From NCBI GenBank assembly GCA_963942565.1, contig OZ012697.1, positions 25,767,450 through 25,831,449 on the forward strand: a stretch of 64,000 nucleotides of DNA, in the 5' to 3' direction. Below the pieces are notes generated by a model that searched no databases, was not told the origin of the DNA, and saw only the letters and a list, made by a program, of their open reading frames with translations. This document shows, piece after piece, positions 52,939 to 64,000 of this stretch. The translations under genes and the position numbers were made by a program. How positions within the stretch are numbered: the first letter of the stretch is position 1; each line of letters starts with the position of its first letter. The DNA is from Maea johnstoni. Its lineage: Eukaryota > Annelida > Polychaeta > Spionida > Magelonidae.

Positions 52939-53138
52939 GGTAGACTCTTTATCCGCGCAGTCCTCAGGAAGGAGGTCAGGGAAACTTATGATCTTGGAAT
53001 CCCCTAACTATGGTTGGGTAGCCCTAACCCTGGACCTGATTCCTAACCCTAACTCTAACCCTACCCCTAGTTAGGGGATTCCACGAGCATACGTATCCTT
53101 GACTTCCTCCTGAGGACTGCGCGGGTAAAGAGTCTACC
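52939..53138. mobile_element. 200-base MITE with about 70-bp inverted repeats and telomere-like core
   Basis: GGTAGACTCTTTATCCGCGC is mirrored by GCGCGGGTAAAGAGTCTACC, and the arms continue through AGTCCTCAGGAAGGAGG and GGAATCCCCTAACTA. The core holds CCCTAACCCT and CCTAACCCTAAC. Flanks AGAATTTTA and AGAACTTTA form a nine-base near-match duplication. Gene A intron 10 shows the empty site near 5770. Long arms and a nine-base duplication suggest a Mutator-like element. Confidence 0.85.
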
Positions 53139-54192
53139 AGAACTTTATGGGAACATAGACTAGAGAAGAGAATCATTTTAGCTAAAATAATAGACTGGGC
53201 TAGTGTAATGCCTGTAGCGTAGTAGCCAAAATAGAATTCTTCTCATCTCTTTCTAAAAGTCCTCTGATGTATCTGAAAGATGTTTGCTTGAATGAATTTA
53301 CAACCCTGCACGATTTTGATTCTTTGGGCTTGATTTTTGGAAATGAGCGTGTTAATTGTTCTAGTGGATTATACCAACTCTTTCATACTTCAATTTCCCT
53401 AGATGCATGGTCTGGTTCCACTGCACTTTTCAGTATCACATTTTTCGAAATAATTTGATAATATTTTGACAATATCCTGATATCAGAGTAGTCCTGAGTT
53501 ACTGTTTTTGAAGAGTGTAAGTTGGGTACTCGAGTAAATTTTTTTAAAAGTCTTTCCGAAATATTTTTGAAATGTTTCAATTGTGATAATATCACCTAAA
53601 TGGGCGAGTCTATTTTTCAGCCGGTACAGATTGAATGGGTTGAGTACTTATAAAAATACATGTACACGCTTTCCTTTTGTATCATTTCAACGTCTCTGAA
53701 TGTTTTCATTGTAGAATTATGAATATCATCTGTTATATGCTTCCCCTTTATATGACAGCAAAGTCAGTTTTTGTTTTAATATGAGAATTCTGAACATAAT
53801 TTAAAATCGAAGTCCCGTTTTATCATTACGTCTGTTATTTGGTTATCATTTCAACATTTTGAAACCATCTCATACATGCTCACATTCTATCATTGCACCG
53901 TCTCGTAATAAGTTCTAAACATAACCTGGAATATTTTCTTATTTCATCTGTGCAAGGTCTTTCAATTGTTCTACACGAGAATTTTTGAACGTAACTAAAT
54001 CCATGCGTGCCACTCAGATTCTGTCATAACTTCTGAATGATTCCATTTCTTACGATGGTGTAGCTGTGGACGGCAGAAAAAAAATGTCGTTTAAAAAGGA
54101 CAGCGAATTTTTTCCTGCCGTTCACACCTGCACCATCGTAATTCCGTATCCCTACACACAAACTAACATGCTTCTGCATTCTATCTTTGCAG

Positions 54193-54628
54193 TCTACCTC
54201 TAGCTGCTGCCAAGGGTGTCTTGGAGGGTGTGAAAAGGGCCCATGAGGCTGGGGTTGACGTAATAAAGGCGGTCGTCCTGTACTCTCAGGGCGGACTATT
54301 CGAGTTGCGGTCTTTAAGCTTTTCGGCTTTTATCGGGGAAGCTAACTCGGGAACTTTCACCGGACAAGCCACAGGGAAAATTATTGGCCATATGCGCAGT
54401 TTCCGCCTGAAAATCCAACTGAAATCTCTGCCAAGAATGATCACGGATCTTGTTTTCCACGTCCGGGGATTCATGCGAAGCGTCTTCGGTCGACGCCGTA
54501 GGAGGTCGCTCAGTTCGTACCCTCGTGAGTTGATTGCTCAGGGTAAATACGGTGAGGCGAAGGCCTATATTACAGGGTACCTACACGCTCTCGCCACCGA
54601 ACACGTTGTTGATCCAGAAATTAAATGA
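54193..54628 (+). CDS. Gene B exon 11: C-terminal segment and stop
   Basis: The exon is 436 bases including TGA, with acceptor ATCTTTGCAG. It encodes LPLAAAKGVLEGVKRAHEAG, keeps FGRRRRRSLSSYPREL, and ends DPEIK, one codon longer than gene A. Confidence 0.75.
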
Positions 54629-55136
54629 ATTTTACCGAGAAATACTTGTTTGCTACGTAAAATATGAAAAAAAATGTTAATGTTAAACCTCTACGAACAT
54701 GTTAATTATCTGGAACCGAAATGAATTAGTTGTACAAAGAAATGTTCTTGTTTGTTAGCAACGAAAAATGGAAAAAAATGTCTGTTGTTAATACGGAGCT
54801 CGCGATGTACACATAGTTCGTTGCATATCGAAATGTTCTGGTTTGTTAGCAAAGAAAAATGCAGAGTTATCGATATACATGTGGAGAAAGATTTAACGTA
54901 GCTGCCAAAAATGTTCCTTGAAAAATTGAGGGGGCGCAGTGTGGGATCCTTTACATCCTGCACGACAACAGAGTAGGCAACACCGGCTACACAAGACCAT
55001 TTCGTTGATGCTATAGTTATTGAACACATTTCGGTTCTAGATCATCCACGTGTTTATATGATATATTGACCGGTTTTGAATTTGACAAAATGGCTTATCT
55101 ACGTATACGGTTATCCTTTCCTTTCCAACTGTAGAT

Positions 55137-55512
55137 CCGCACTATGATGAGGTGCAACCACCTTATTAGGCGTAAGTAAGGAGCTTGCTATATTTAGTTA
55201 CTCCCGCCGCTCACTGGGAGTAGAAGTAAGGAGCTTGGGATATTTATCACTCCCGCTGCTCACTAGGAGTTACATATGTAATTGTGTGGAATACGGCCAT
55301 GTTATCGGGGTTTCCCCCTACTCTTCATCGACATATCACATAGGATCTTTTACATGCAAAGGGGGTGACTTTCCCTGCACATGAGGCCGACATTTCACGT
55401 CCCCATCTGACGGACGAGGCAACGAGGTGTAAACTGTCTAATGCCTAAGGACAGAAAGAAGTGTGGCACGGCCCCGAATCGAACCCGCGATGTTCTAGTC
55501 GCCAGCCCAAAT
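55137..55512 (-). mobile_element. tRNA-derived SINE-like element
   Basis: The minus strand starts near GGGCTGGCGACTAGAAC and soon has CGGGTTCGATTCGGGGC, a good B box. The body follows, with AAAGTCACCCCCTTTGCATG and GTAGGGGGAAACCCCG. The end has two copies of a roughly 55-base unit (CAGTGAGCGGCGGGAGT, CAAGCTCCTTACTT). It lies downstream of gene B with no counterpart seen beside gene A. Confidence 0.55.
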
Positions 55513-55804
55513 TATGAACTTTACTCTGTCGAATATTTTCCAATATAGGTTTACTTTCACTAGGAAGTGTTTTTTAAACATATAGGTAAGTAGTTTGCAG
55601 GTACTTCCGGTAAAAGCGTGACATGCGCATTGGGAACGACCTGGAAACCTGAATTTCCTTATCAATGGAGATCAGTGAAACTTCTGGCTGTGACAGATTT
55701 ATATACATAGTAATCCTCATATTGAGGTTTTCACATTAGTATTATCAAATTGGTACAACTCCTGTTTACCCTTTGGATATGTACTGGGTCGAGTTGTTTA
55801 CCCT

Positions 55805-56015
55805 TTAACCCTTCTGCTGCTGGTGGCTAATTTGATCAATACAAAATTGTATTAAAAATGCTGAAATGACCGAAACCCTGGCAAATAGGTACTCATCTGA
55901 AGTACTCGATGAGAGCTTTCCAATGAACACCAAGATGATAGGGTTTAGATGATTTTTAAGAATATTTGTGTTCTTGTTAATTGGATGAAAGTAGCCTTAG
56001 CATTGGAAGGGCTAA
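55805..56015. mobile_element. TTAA-type MITE, family 2
   Basis: Starts TTAACCCTTCTGCTGCTGGT and ends TTAGCATTGGAAGGGCTAA, full length. It lies in the 3' flank of gene B. Gene A's equivalent flank (3720-3860) lacks it, so it is younger than the duplication. Confidence 0.78.
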
Positions 56016-56341
56016 GGGTAGTGAATGAGCACAGCTGTTCATACCTTGGGCGTGTGAATTGGGTGCAGCATTCTATATACTATTAAAATACAAATCATGC
56101 CTAACAGCTCGTCATCAGTTACAAAATCGTTTAACTTAACGTTTTTGATGGGGGAAATTTTGTAATCCTAGAATGATTCCATAATTATGCAGTTTGTCAC
56201 AAAATTTGATATTGTGCAAATAAATTTTGAACACAAATGAGGATTTGTAACCATATGTAGTGATGATAACCAATAAAGTGTTACGTACTACTAAATTATA
56301 TGATGGGCAGACTCCAATGAAGCTGTCGTGTGTGTAGTATA

Positions 56342-56576
56342 CAGTGCAGATATTTAATTCCTGTACCAGTCGACCGGTCGCCTGCTAGCAGCTGGTAGAT
56401 ACTAGAAAAGGCATATTCATGGATGCTTAGCAGCTTATGAATGCAATATTTAGCCGTAACGACACACTCATGTAGTCTTTTCTAAACGCAAGTAACCGTG
56501 TGGCAAATGGGCACGCGGTCATGTAAAATGCCCAGCCTCCGCGCCCATTTAGAGCATGAATTAAATGTTGTTACTG
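56342..56576. mobile_element. TA-flanked MITE, family 1
   Basis: Starts CAGTGCAGATATTTAATTCC and ends AAATGTTGTTACTG, with TA flanks. The left-arm equivalent near 3470-3510 appears to be an empty site (GATATGCTCCAGATGTC). Confidence 0.78.
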
Positions 56577-57780
56577 TACCTGGGATGTCGCAAGCTGAAG
56601 CAGAGTACCACCGGGATATCATATACGCTGTGTAGATCGTGCTACAGTTGACTGCCTTCCACCAATCACACACTAAAAAAGTGTAGTTCAGTAGTCTATG
56701 CAATAATTCTGGGTAAGACTGTTATGTTTCAGACAGCTAAGAGGACCACGGCAAGTGTATGTTACTTAGTATGTCATATACCACACACATTTCGAGACAT
56801 GTTATTGGTGGAAGGGAGCCAACTGGTACAATGTTATTTATTCTTTGTTTTGTTGTGTATTATTTACTAAAAACCTATTTTGATATAAATATATATTTAC
56901 CCTAAAACTATACTTTATAAAATGTTGTAGGATAATGTATCTTTTGATGTATTAGATTTATATATTATTAAAACCCGTATATATTTACAATACATATTTT
57001 GTCTGTTATATTGTTGGGAATATTTGCCACTTGTGTTCTTAAAGATTTTACTACTTATGCCCACTCAAAGAACAAAATGGTGTAGATTTAAATATACTGA
57101 ATCGCCAGTACCATTGTTTTGAGTCGCATTTACAAAACGTAACGGTGTCTTTAGTAATACTCCTATAATCTTTGGGTGATAGTTTAAATACAGTCTCCTT
57201 GTCAGGCGCGGATCCACTCCGGTTTGCATCGATGAACGTGCATCGATCAATCTCGAAAGTGCATCATTTCATATTAAAGTGCATCGGTCAATTTTAAGAG
57301 TCCAAACTCCTCTCCCGTCATCAATTGTACTTCCGTCTGAGTGATTCATCCTGATTAAGGGTGCACTAGAGACAATGCCAACCTAGGCTTACCGGCAATC
57401 TTGATCAGTGACTAGATATCGTCTAAAAATTCTTGTTATGCCAACTATCAATGGTTAAATGAGACTGAACGATTGTTTTATTAGGAAATCTGTGTTTTTA
57501 ATTCCGAAAACTTGTGTTTAAACCTTTTCATTATAATCAAGCCCCTGTTGGACAAAAAACATACGGACCCCCAGTATCTTATCAGCTTTTGATGAGCATT
57601 ACATACAGAAACTTGACAGTCTCAGAACCTTTCTATAACATTTAGTTTAAGAAATAAATGAAATATATCTCGTTTTAGCGTCGTTAGGTCATTAGGTTAC
57701 TTCGTGAACATAGGGTCATTTTAAATTCAATTAAAGCTGAATGCTTAGGCTATCACTAGGAAAAAATAAAATATCTGCTG

Positions 57781-58064
57781 CTAGAACGGCTCCCACAGGC
57801 TAGCACACAACCTTAGATGAAGAAAAGAATGGATATGTAGCGAGCGACTAATTACTATATGTGCTGTTGTGAAGGGCTGGACATGACAGGGGTCTCTCAT
57901 CTGGCATCCGTGTGAGGTCACGAGGGGACAAGGACCAATCAGGGCTCTCGTATCATTTACATTGCATAGAAACCTGTGCACCGGCATGCACAGAGTACGA
58001 CTTTTGGGCTATTTGTTGAGGCTGGCCTGTTCAGGTTGACCGGCTGATTTCATATCCACTTGTT
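57781..58064. repeat. Interspersed repeat, family D
   Basis: Shares AAGAATGGATATGTAGCGAG, GTCTCTCATCTGGCATCC, TTTACATTGCATAGAAACC and TTCAGGTTGACCGGCTG with 9277-9533 and 60090-60356. Confidence 0.72.
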
Positions 58065-60089
58065 TATCTAAGACACAATCAGGAGAGGTTTTGGCGGTTT
58101 TCTCATTATTGAATTTCATCAAGACACAATCGCTTCAAATTAATATGCATTTTGAGTATCTAATCAAACAGATTTGCTTTGAATTTGACATATTTATAGA
58201 AAAGGGTTTACACAAATTTATCTTATTTTGACTTCGTTGAAACGTTATGAAATTGGAAAGGTAAGTCATGCATTTTTTAAAACTTCAACAGCAATTTCAA
58301 AATAAATTTAAACGGAGTAAAACCTACCCTTCCCTCAACATCTGTGATATTTGAAGGTCCATGATTCATTGTTTGCAGGAGAGGCACTAAGCATTCTTTC
58401 AGTGTTTACCCCCCCCCCCCCCAAAAAAAAAAATCTTCACCCTCCTAAAAGGGTATTTTTGTTATGCTTAATGTACTTGCCATCAGAAGACCTTTCAATC
58501 AATCTTTGTGTATGTTAAGGTGTCATAATAAAAGTGGGATAGAGGAAAAACTGTATGAATTATAAAGAAATTAATCCCTTGTGCTAGCCTAATATCTCAT
58601 ATCTATAGGATAAGATTAGCAGGCTAGTGGCAGTTTTGAATTATGTGTAGTCCCTAATTTACCAAAACACCCTGATGATGGGGTTGTTCAACGCGAATGC
58701 GTATGGATCTTTTTGAATTTAATTTCTATAATAAAGAAATGGTCGTGTGAGGAGTGAATGTGCGCCATTGTCCGTTATGATTCTGTGACAAATTAATCAG
58801 TTTCCGTTTCTAAACATACATGTTATCTTTTTTAATTCACAGCATGTATATACTGGAACAATTAAATGATATTGCAAAAAAGAAATTTTGAGTGGTTAAC
58901 ACTAAATACGGTACACTGCCTTAAAAGTCTGTGCTAAAGTAGTACGGATCTCTTATTATTGAAATAAAAAAAAATCCGTTTTTGTCATAGTCCAGATTCG
59001 ACCCCCACCTGCCACGCCATCTATCTATCATAACGCAAACTAATTTTTGGCAAGTGAACGGTGATAATAGAGCAGATAATAGATGGATCAAATTCAGACA
59101 AGTTCTAGTAGTGGGTGGCTCTCACATTTTTTTTTCTTTGAGAGGGAAATTGTGGTTAAAATGTTCACTGCCACCCCAGATGATGCCTTCCAGGTGAGAG
59201 CTTGAGGCCCAAGCAGGGAGGCAAATGAGCAAATCTCACCTGGTTGCAATTAGCAACCAGGTAAGACAAAGGAATGAATGTTACAAACATTTTGTGAAGG
59301 CGCTTTATGCTCAGGAAGCACTCAAACAAAGGAATGGGGAAAGGATGTGTTAAATTGGCCAAAAACGATCTGAAATATTTCATTTTGTTATATGAGCAAT
59401 GTTAAAGGGTTAAAATGCTTTAGAGAGTTAATTCTGCGTATATGACGCCTGTAAATGTGATTTATAATAACGCCACCAATTGACTGACAAGGAATCCAAC
59501 GGACAAATGGACGAACGTAACCTAACTCTGCCAGGGCGGCGATACCGTCTTCCGGTTGGATTGCTACACGACTAGTATCTCTGCAAGTGATCGCACGATC
59601 ACTCTAGTAGTCCCTACATGTTTTGGAAGTTTCGTTCAGTTTCATGGTACGATTTAAAAATTATACAAAATATGAAGCTTCCGTGCATTATTCGCCATTC
59701 AGTTATTTGTTATTGCGCAAACTACGATATTTATGGCATTTCGGGTGTAATGCCTTAGTACTATTTACGATAGCTCATGCGGTGAACAGTCCTGAATTGG
59801 CCAATCAGTCAGTCGGCCTCCAGTACTCGTGCACTGAGAGATAGAGGTCAGTGCTACGTCATTGTTGATTGTAAATATGACCACGTGCATCACACCTTTT
59901 GACCAATGGGATACATTTAATGACGTCACTCATCAAAATATTCCGCGAAATAGAACCGACCTAGTGGCAGAGATACTATGCGTAGCTGGATCTCTGGGTC
60001 GGAGAGTGACGTAACCCCCCTTCATTACGTTTTTGTCTGTTTCTAAACAGTCCGGATTCTTCCAAACGGAAAAATCTGGAATGTTTTTA

Positions 60090-60356
60090 CACTGAAGAAA
60101 AGAATGGATATGTAGAGACCAATTACTTTATGCCCTATAGTTACATGCTGGACTCATGCCAGGAGTATCAGATAAGGCAGCAGCGCGAGGTCACATGGGA
60201 ACTCGGACCAATGAGGGCTCTTGCACCGATTACATTACATAGAAACCGTGTCTCCACCACCAGCTGGGGGTGCCTATTAGCGGCTATAAGTTGACGCTGG
60301 TTGAGGCTAGCATGTTCAGCTTGACCGGTTGGTTTCGAATCCACTTGTGTTTGGTC
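60090..60356. repeat. Interspersed repeat, family D
   Basis: Same landmarks as 57781-58064 and same orientation. It is followed within 200 bases by an inverted copy, so the pair can fold. Confidence 0.72.
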
Positions 60357-60526
60357 ATCTAAGATGTTGTTAACAGACAATACAAGTACTGGATATTCGA
60401 CCGGGGTATTGGCTGTACCTCATACCTTATAATAATTTGGTTGTGTATATAGGCATGATAGCAGTTTCGGCTTAGTCGAATCTGAGATAAATACAAACAA
60501 TTGGATATCCAGCCAGTCAACATGAA

Positions 60527-60690
60527 CAGGCTAGCCTCAACCAATAGCCCAAAGGTCATGCTCTGTGCATACTCAGATGATTCTGGCGCACATGTTTCTC
60601 TATAATGTAAATGATACGACAGCCCTGATTGGTCAAAGTTCCCTCGTGAACTCGCGCTGATGCCAGATCAGAAACCCCTGGCGTGTGCTC
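60527..60690. repeat. Interspersed repeat, family D, inverted and partial
   Basis: GAACAGGCTAGCCTCAACCA, CTCTGTGCATACTCAG, ATAATGTAAATGATACGA and TGATGCCAGATCAGAAACC are the reverse complement of family D. Confidence 0.7.
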
Positions 60691-61374
60691 AGTATTTACT
60701 TCGTACAGCTTTCCACTTCAATTATAGTGTTCAAATAGGCCACTAGATGGCGAAAACGATGCATGACTAATGTAAGCCATTTAACACCAGCACATGAAAG
60801 ATGAAAGTAGATCAGGGCAATGCTTACTAATGTTAGTTTTCAGTCTGTGTATACTTTACTTAGCAGTTTAAAATTCGAAATCCTCACGGTATGACAAAGA
60901 GTATTTTCATAACATATACTGATAGTTGGTGTAGATTAAGATATTTGAATGCCTTTTAATGGAATATATGAATACAGAAATAGAAACGTGGTATGTATTT
61001 GTGTAACATGCTGTGTAAATATATGCAATTCAAATTCTGGACAATGAGATCATACTTTTAAGGTTCATTTCTATATCATGTATCGTCAGGACCTCAGGTA
61101 AAACTGATTCTGGACAGTAGACCATGAGGAGGATATTCAGTCTCCCCTGAGAAAAGTTGACAAACATCAGATATGTTGTATATATACACTTTTGTATAGT
61201 CGGCAAACTACGAGCGTGTTTGCGGGTACTCTAAGTCACTGGATAAGCACATTTCCCGACACAATTTCATAATTTATCATCCACACATCAAAACGAAATT
61301 TGCCCTATGAAAAATCGCACACTTTTTCTCAAAATTGCAAGAAATTATTTTAGAAAATAATAGTGGAATCGTTA

Positions 61375-61480
<106 letters not shown>

Positions 61481-62805
61481 TATATATATTCATTGGCCAT
61501 ACGTGGTGTATACGATTTAGCAAGTATGACAGAGCAAATAAACAACATTTTATTTCCACCGCCTTTTTTTAGGAGGAGAAAATAATTTTCATTATTTTTT
61601 AGTGGAAGAAAATGAAAAAAGAGAGGACATACGTTTTTTTCTGTTTCTAATTTTCCCGTTTTATGTAGATTGTTAATTTCAGTATACCAAAGAGTAAATA
61701 TTAATGGGTAAGGACAAGGATTTCTCCTTGTTTATTAAGTCCGGACATGTACTGTATTGTTTTTTCCTGTTGTTTATTCCTGTTTGAAAGCATTCGGGAA
61801 AAAAAACGGGAAGATAAAACTCATGGAAAAATTAGCCAATCTACAGTCATTCTATTGACCCCAGGGTCATGGCCAGGGGTACCTAATGAAATCTAAGTAT
61901 CTCTGAGTTATTCTAAGCTGTAACCATAATTATTCAACCAGAGTATTGTTTCTTGACAAATTGATGTAGCCGCGTCACATTCACAAAACAAGTGGTCTAT
62001 TGTCTCGCTTTCCCTTTAACAATAATCTCACAGATTTAAACCTTGAATTTGAAAATGTTTAAGTCTTGTGTTTGTGGCAATAATTCTATTCAGAATTTTA
62101 TGGCCAGAAATTGATGCATTCTTCTGTCCTGGTTACATTTAAAGGGTGGTTTGTATATAGGACTATTCATCCTCCGGAACTCTAGCCATTTAAAAAAGTT
62201 TGCAGGATAGTCACGAATGAATTATTGATAAGAATTGAATATTTTCTGACAAAGAAAATCATTCATACTTCAATTAGTTTCCAAAAAGGTTTAATACAGG
62301 TGCTTATGAAATGTGAAAATGTAGCTACTGTATAGAGAGAACTAGAAATCTAGTTAAGAGACATGGTTCAACACAATATTGAGATATCAGATGGTAAAAG
62401 ATTATAAAATTCTCAGGTTAAAAAGTCTTTAAAATATCAATCATGACAGAGAAATCCATTATACATCAACACAGGGAAGAGGACTTCGCTATATCAATAA
62501 AAGTGCTTTGAAAATACAATGCAGATATGGCAAATAGATTATGTACATTCGAAAATAAATAGATTATCATTCACAATCACCATTACAACCTACCAGAACG
62601 CCATAGAGGGGTATACTCTTTAGCAGAAATAGTAGCACGAGGATAAAATTCCCTCAACAGTACCCTTATTAGTATAAATACATTTCTATGTTCTATTTGT
62701 AAGTATTAGCTTAAACACCAATTCAGCAGAAAACTGTTATTTACATAAAAGGTTAACAATACAAAAACGTAAAGAAAATACAGTCCTGCCATGAACGATT
62801 TTAGA

Positions 62806-62916
<111 letters not shown>

Positions 62917-63085
62917 AATGCAACATTTTGATTACTTTGATTATATATGGATTTGCATACTTTCGAATAAAACATATAAATAAGAAATACCTTCGAATAC
63001 ATTTTGAAAAGATTTTTACCATTCGTGAGGGTTTTCATTTTACGTTTTTAAGAGTTAGAGGACAGAAACTCATTTCCATCACGCT

Positions 63086-64000
63086 CTAGATGCGTGGCAG
63101 GTAGCATTTGACAGGTTTTGCTAAATCTGAAGGAAGGAGGTTATTGATGCCCTCACAACCACTATAGGAGGGGGTACCATAATAACGAAGAGATACCGCT
63201 ACAGCCGTGTGTTTCTGGCAAAGATTTGTATGGGGCATGTTGCATAAACCCTCAATAACCACAGTACCTGGTTCGCATAGTACCAGATTGGCCAAGCCCG
63301 CACCATGGGGGGCTATCACCATGGCAGCATTGAAAAAAATCAGGGCTAGCTCATTGAATGGTGGGATTGGATCATCCCTGAATATCTTGATCTTAAATCC
63401 CAATGGTTCAGCGATGGCCAGAACAGTTTTAACAATTGCATCATGATGTTGAAATCTTCGGTATCCACTCCTTTTGATGATCACAATGTCACGTTTTGTC
63501 TGTGATTTTCTTGGGTGGCGTTTCATCATCTGAACACGGAGAGCTCTACTCAGCATTTGGGTTCCCAAAGTACGAGCAAATCCACAGGGTGTGCCTTCAG
63601 GTATAAACACAAGCCTCGCATGCACAATGCCACTCACTAATCTGTTTTTGTCTATTCCAAGAACTGATAAAAAATTCCCAACTAGACCAATATTGACTGC
63701 GTGGATTTTGATACTAGGGTGTTCTTTAAGAAATGGTATGTATGGACCCAAGCGAGTGAGATCTTCCACTATGGCGTGAAAGACAGCGTGCCCCCAGAAT
63801 TGCGAGATAACAAATACCTCTTTGTGGAATGGAATCACCTCTGGTAGTGCAGGAGCGGTGGTAGATTCATCTCTATTACATTGCCTATGAGCTACTTTAA
63901 TGCCCTCACTGTAGACGTATCCTAAGCCAATCACTATTCCTTCTTCTACAACTGATAGAAACGTAGGAATAGGCGCCTGTCCATCGTGCGTAATCAAGTC
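63086..64000 (-). CDS. GT61-family glycosyltransferase, 5' part beyond window
   Basis: An open frame of 304 codons plus TAG runs off the right edge of the window, so the N-terminus is missing. Two blocks identify the GT61 (Glyco_transf_61, DUF563) family: RDIVIIKRSGYRRFQHHDAI about 125 residues before the end, and APHGAGLANLVLCEPGTVVI about 75 residues before the end. An upstream FWGHAVFHAIVEDLTRLGPY stretch also fits the family's conserved His/Glu region. GT61 enzymes transfer sugars such as GlcNAc or xylose onto protein or glycan acceptors in the ER or Golgi. The donor and acceptor here cannot be read from sequence. There is no C-terminal KDEL-type signal, so EOGT is unlikely. The visible part is one exon. 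It is unrelated to genes A and B and lies about 6 kb outside their duplication. Confidence 0.88.
   Translation of the reverse strand, partial: DLITHDGQAPIPTFLSVVEEGIVIGLGYVYSEGIKVAHRQCNRDESTTAPALPEVIPFHKEVFVISQFWGHAVFHAIVEDLTRLGPYIPFLKEHPSIKIHAVNIGLVGNFLSVLGIDKNRLVSGIVHARLVFIPEGTPCGFARTLGTQMLSRALRVQMMKRHPRKSQTKRDIVIIKRSGYRRFQHHDAIVKTVLAIAEPLGFKIKIFRDDPIPPFNELALIFFNAAMVIAPHGAGLANLVLCEPGTVVIEGLCNMPHTNLCQKHTAVAVSLRYYGTPSYSGCEGINNLLPSDLAKPVKCYLPRI

Noticed and set aside
63086-64000. Assignment of the glycosyltransferase as EOGT or POMGNT2
   Set aside because: The visible C-terminal part shows GT61 motifs but no KDEL-type ending or fibronectin-like C-terminal domain, and the N-terminal half is outside the window.

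Overview
The window is animal nuclear DNA: AT-rich, intron-rich, crowded with small non-autonomous DNA transposons, long (TA)n and (CT)n tracts and foldback repeats. An invertebrate deuterostome such as a lancelet fits (secreted PAN-domain proteins, a GT61 glycosyltransferase, dense MITEs), but nothing here proves the species.

The main structure is a head-to-head inverted duplication covering about 3.0-57.1 kb. The left arm (about 3005-27440) carries gene A on the minus strand. The right arm (about 30240-57095) carries its paralogue, gene B, on the plus strand. A roughly 2.8 kb spacer of repeats separates the two promoters. By aligning the arms by eye I reconstructed the same 11-exon structure in both: one non-coding 5' exon and ten coding exons with matching splice phases. 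Gene A encodes an uninterrupted 1491-residue predicted secreted protein: signal peptide, a six-cysteine PAN/Apple domain, a small cysteine-bearing segment, a 930-residue block in one 2.8 kb exon (containing a module repeated with a period of about 300 residues), a coiled coil, further helical segments, and a C-terminal part with an RRRRR cluster. I do not recognise the large block as a named family.

Gene B has the same exons but carries a 16-base frame-breaking deletion and a later in-frame stop in its large exon, an extra G in a short exon, and no counterpart of gene A's TATA box. It looks like a decaying pseudogene, or the source of a truncated secreted PAN protein of about 320 residues.

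Outside the duplication, 1-3004 holds a solo foldback arm, a minisatellite of about 35 units and one MITE. The right flank (57.1-63.1 kb) is intergenic repeat-rich DNA. The window ends in the 3' part of a GT61-family glycosyltransferase gene on the minus strand (63086-64000). The arms also act as a record of transposition: some MITEs are shared by both arms and predate the duplication, while others sit in one arm opposite an empty site in the other. No retroviral or LTR element was recognised.
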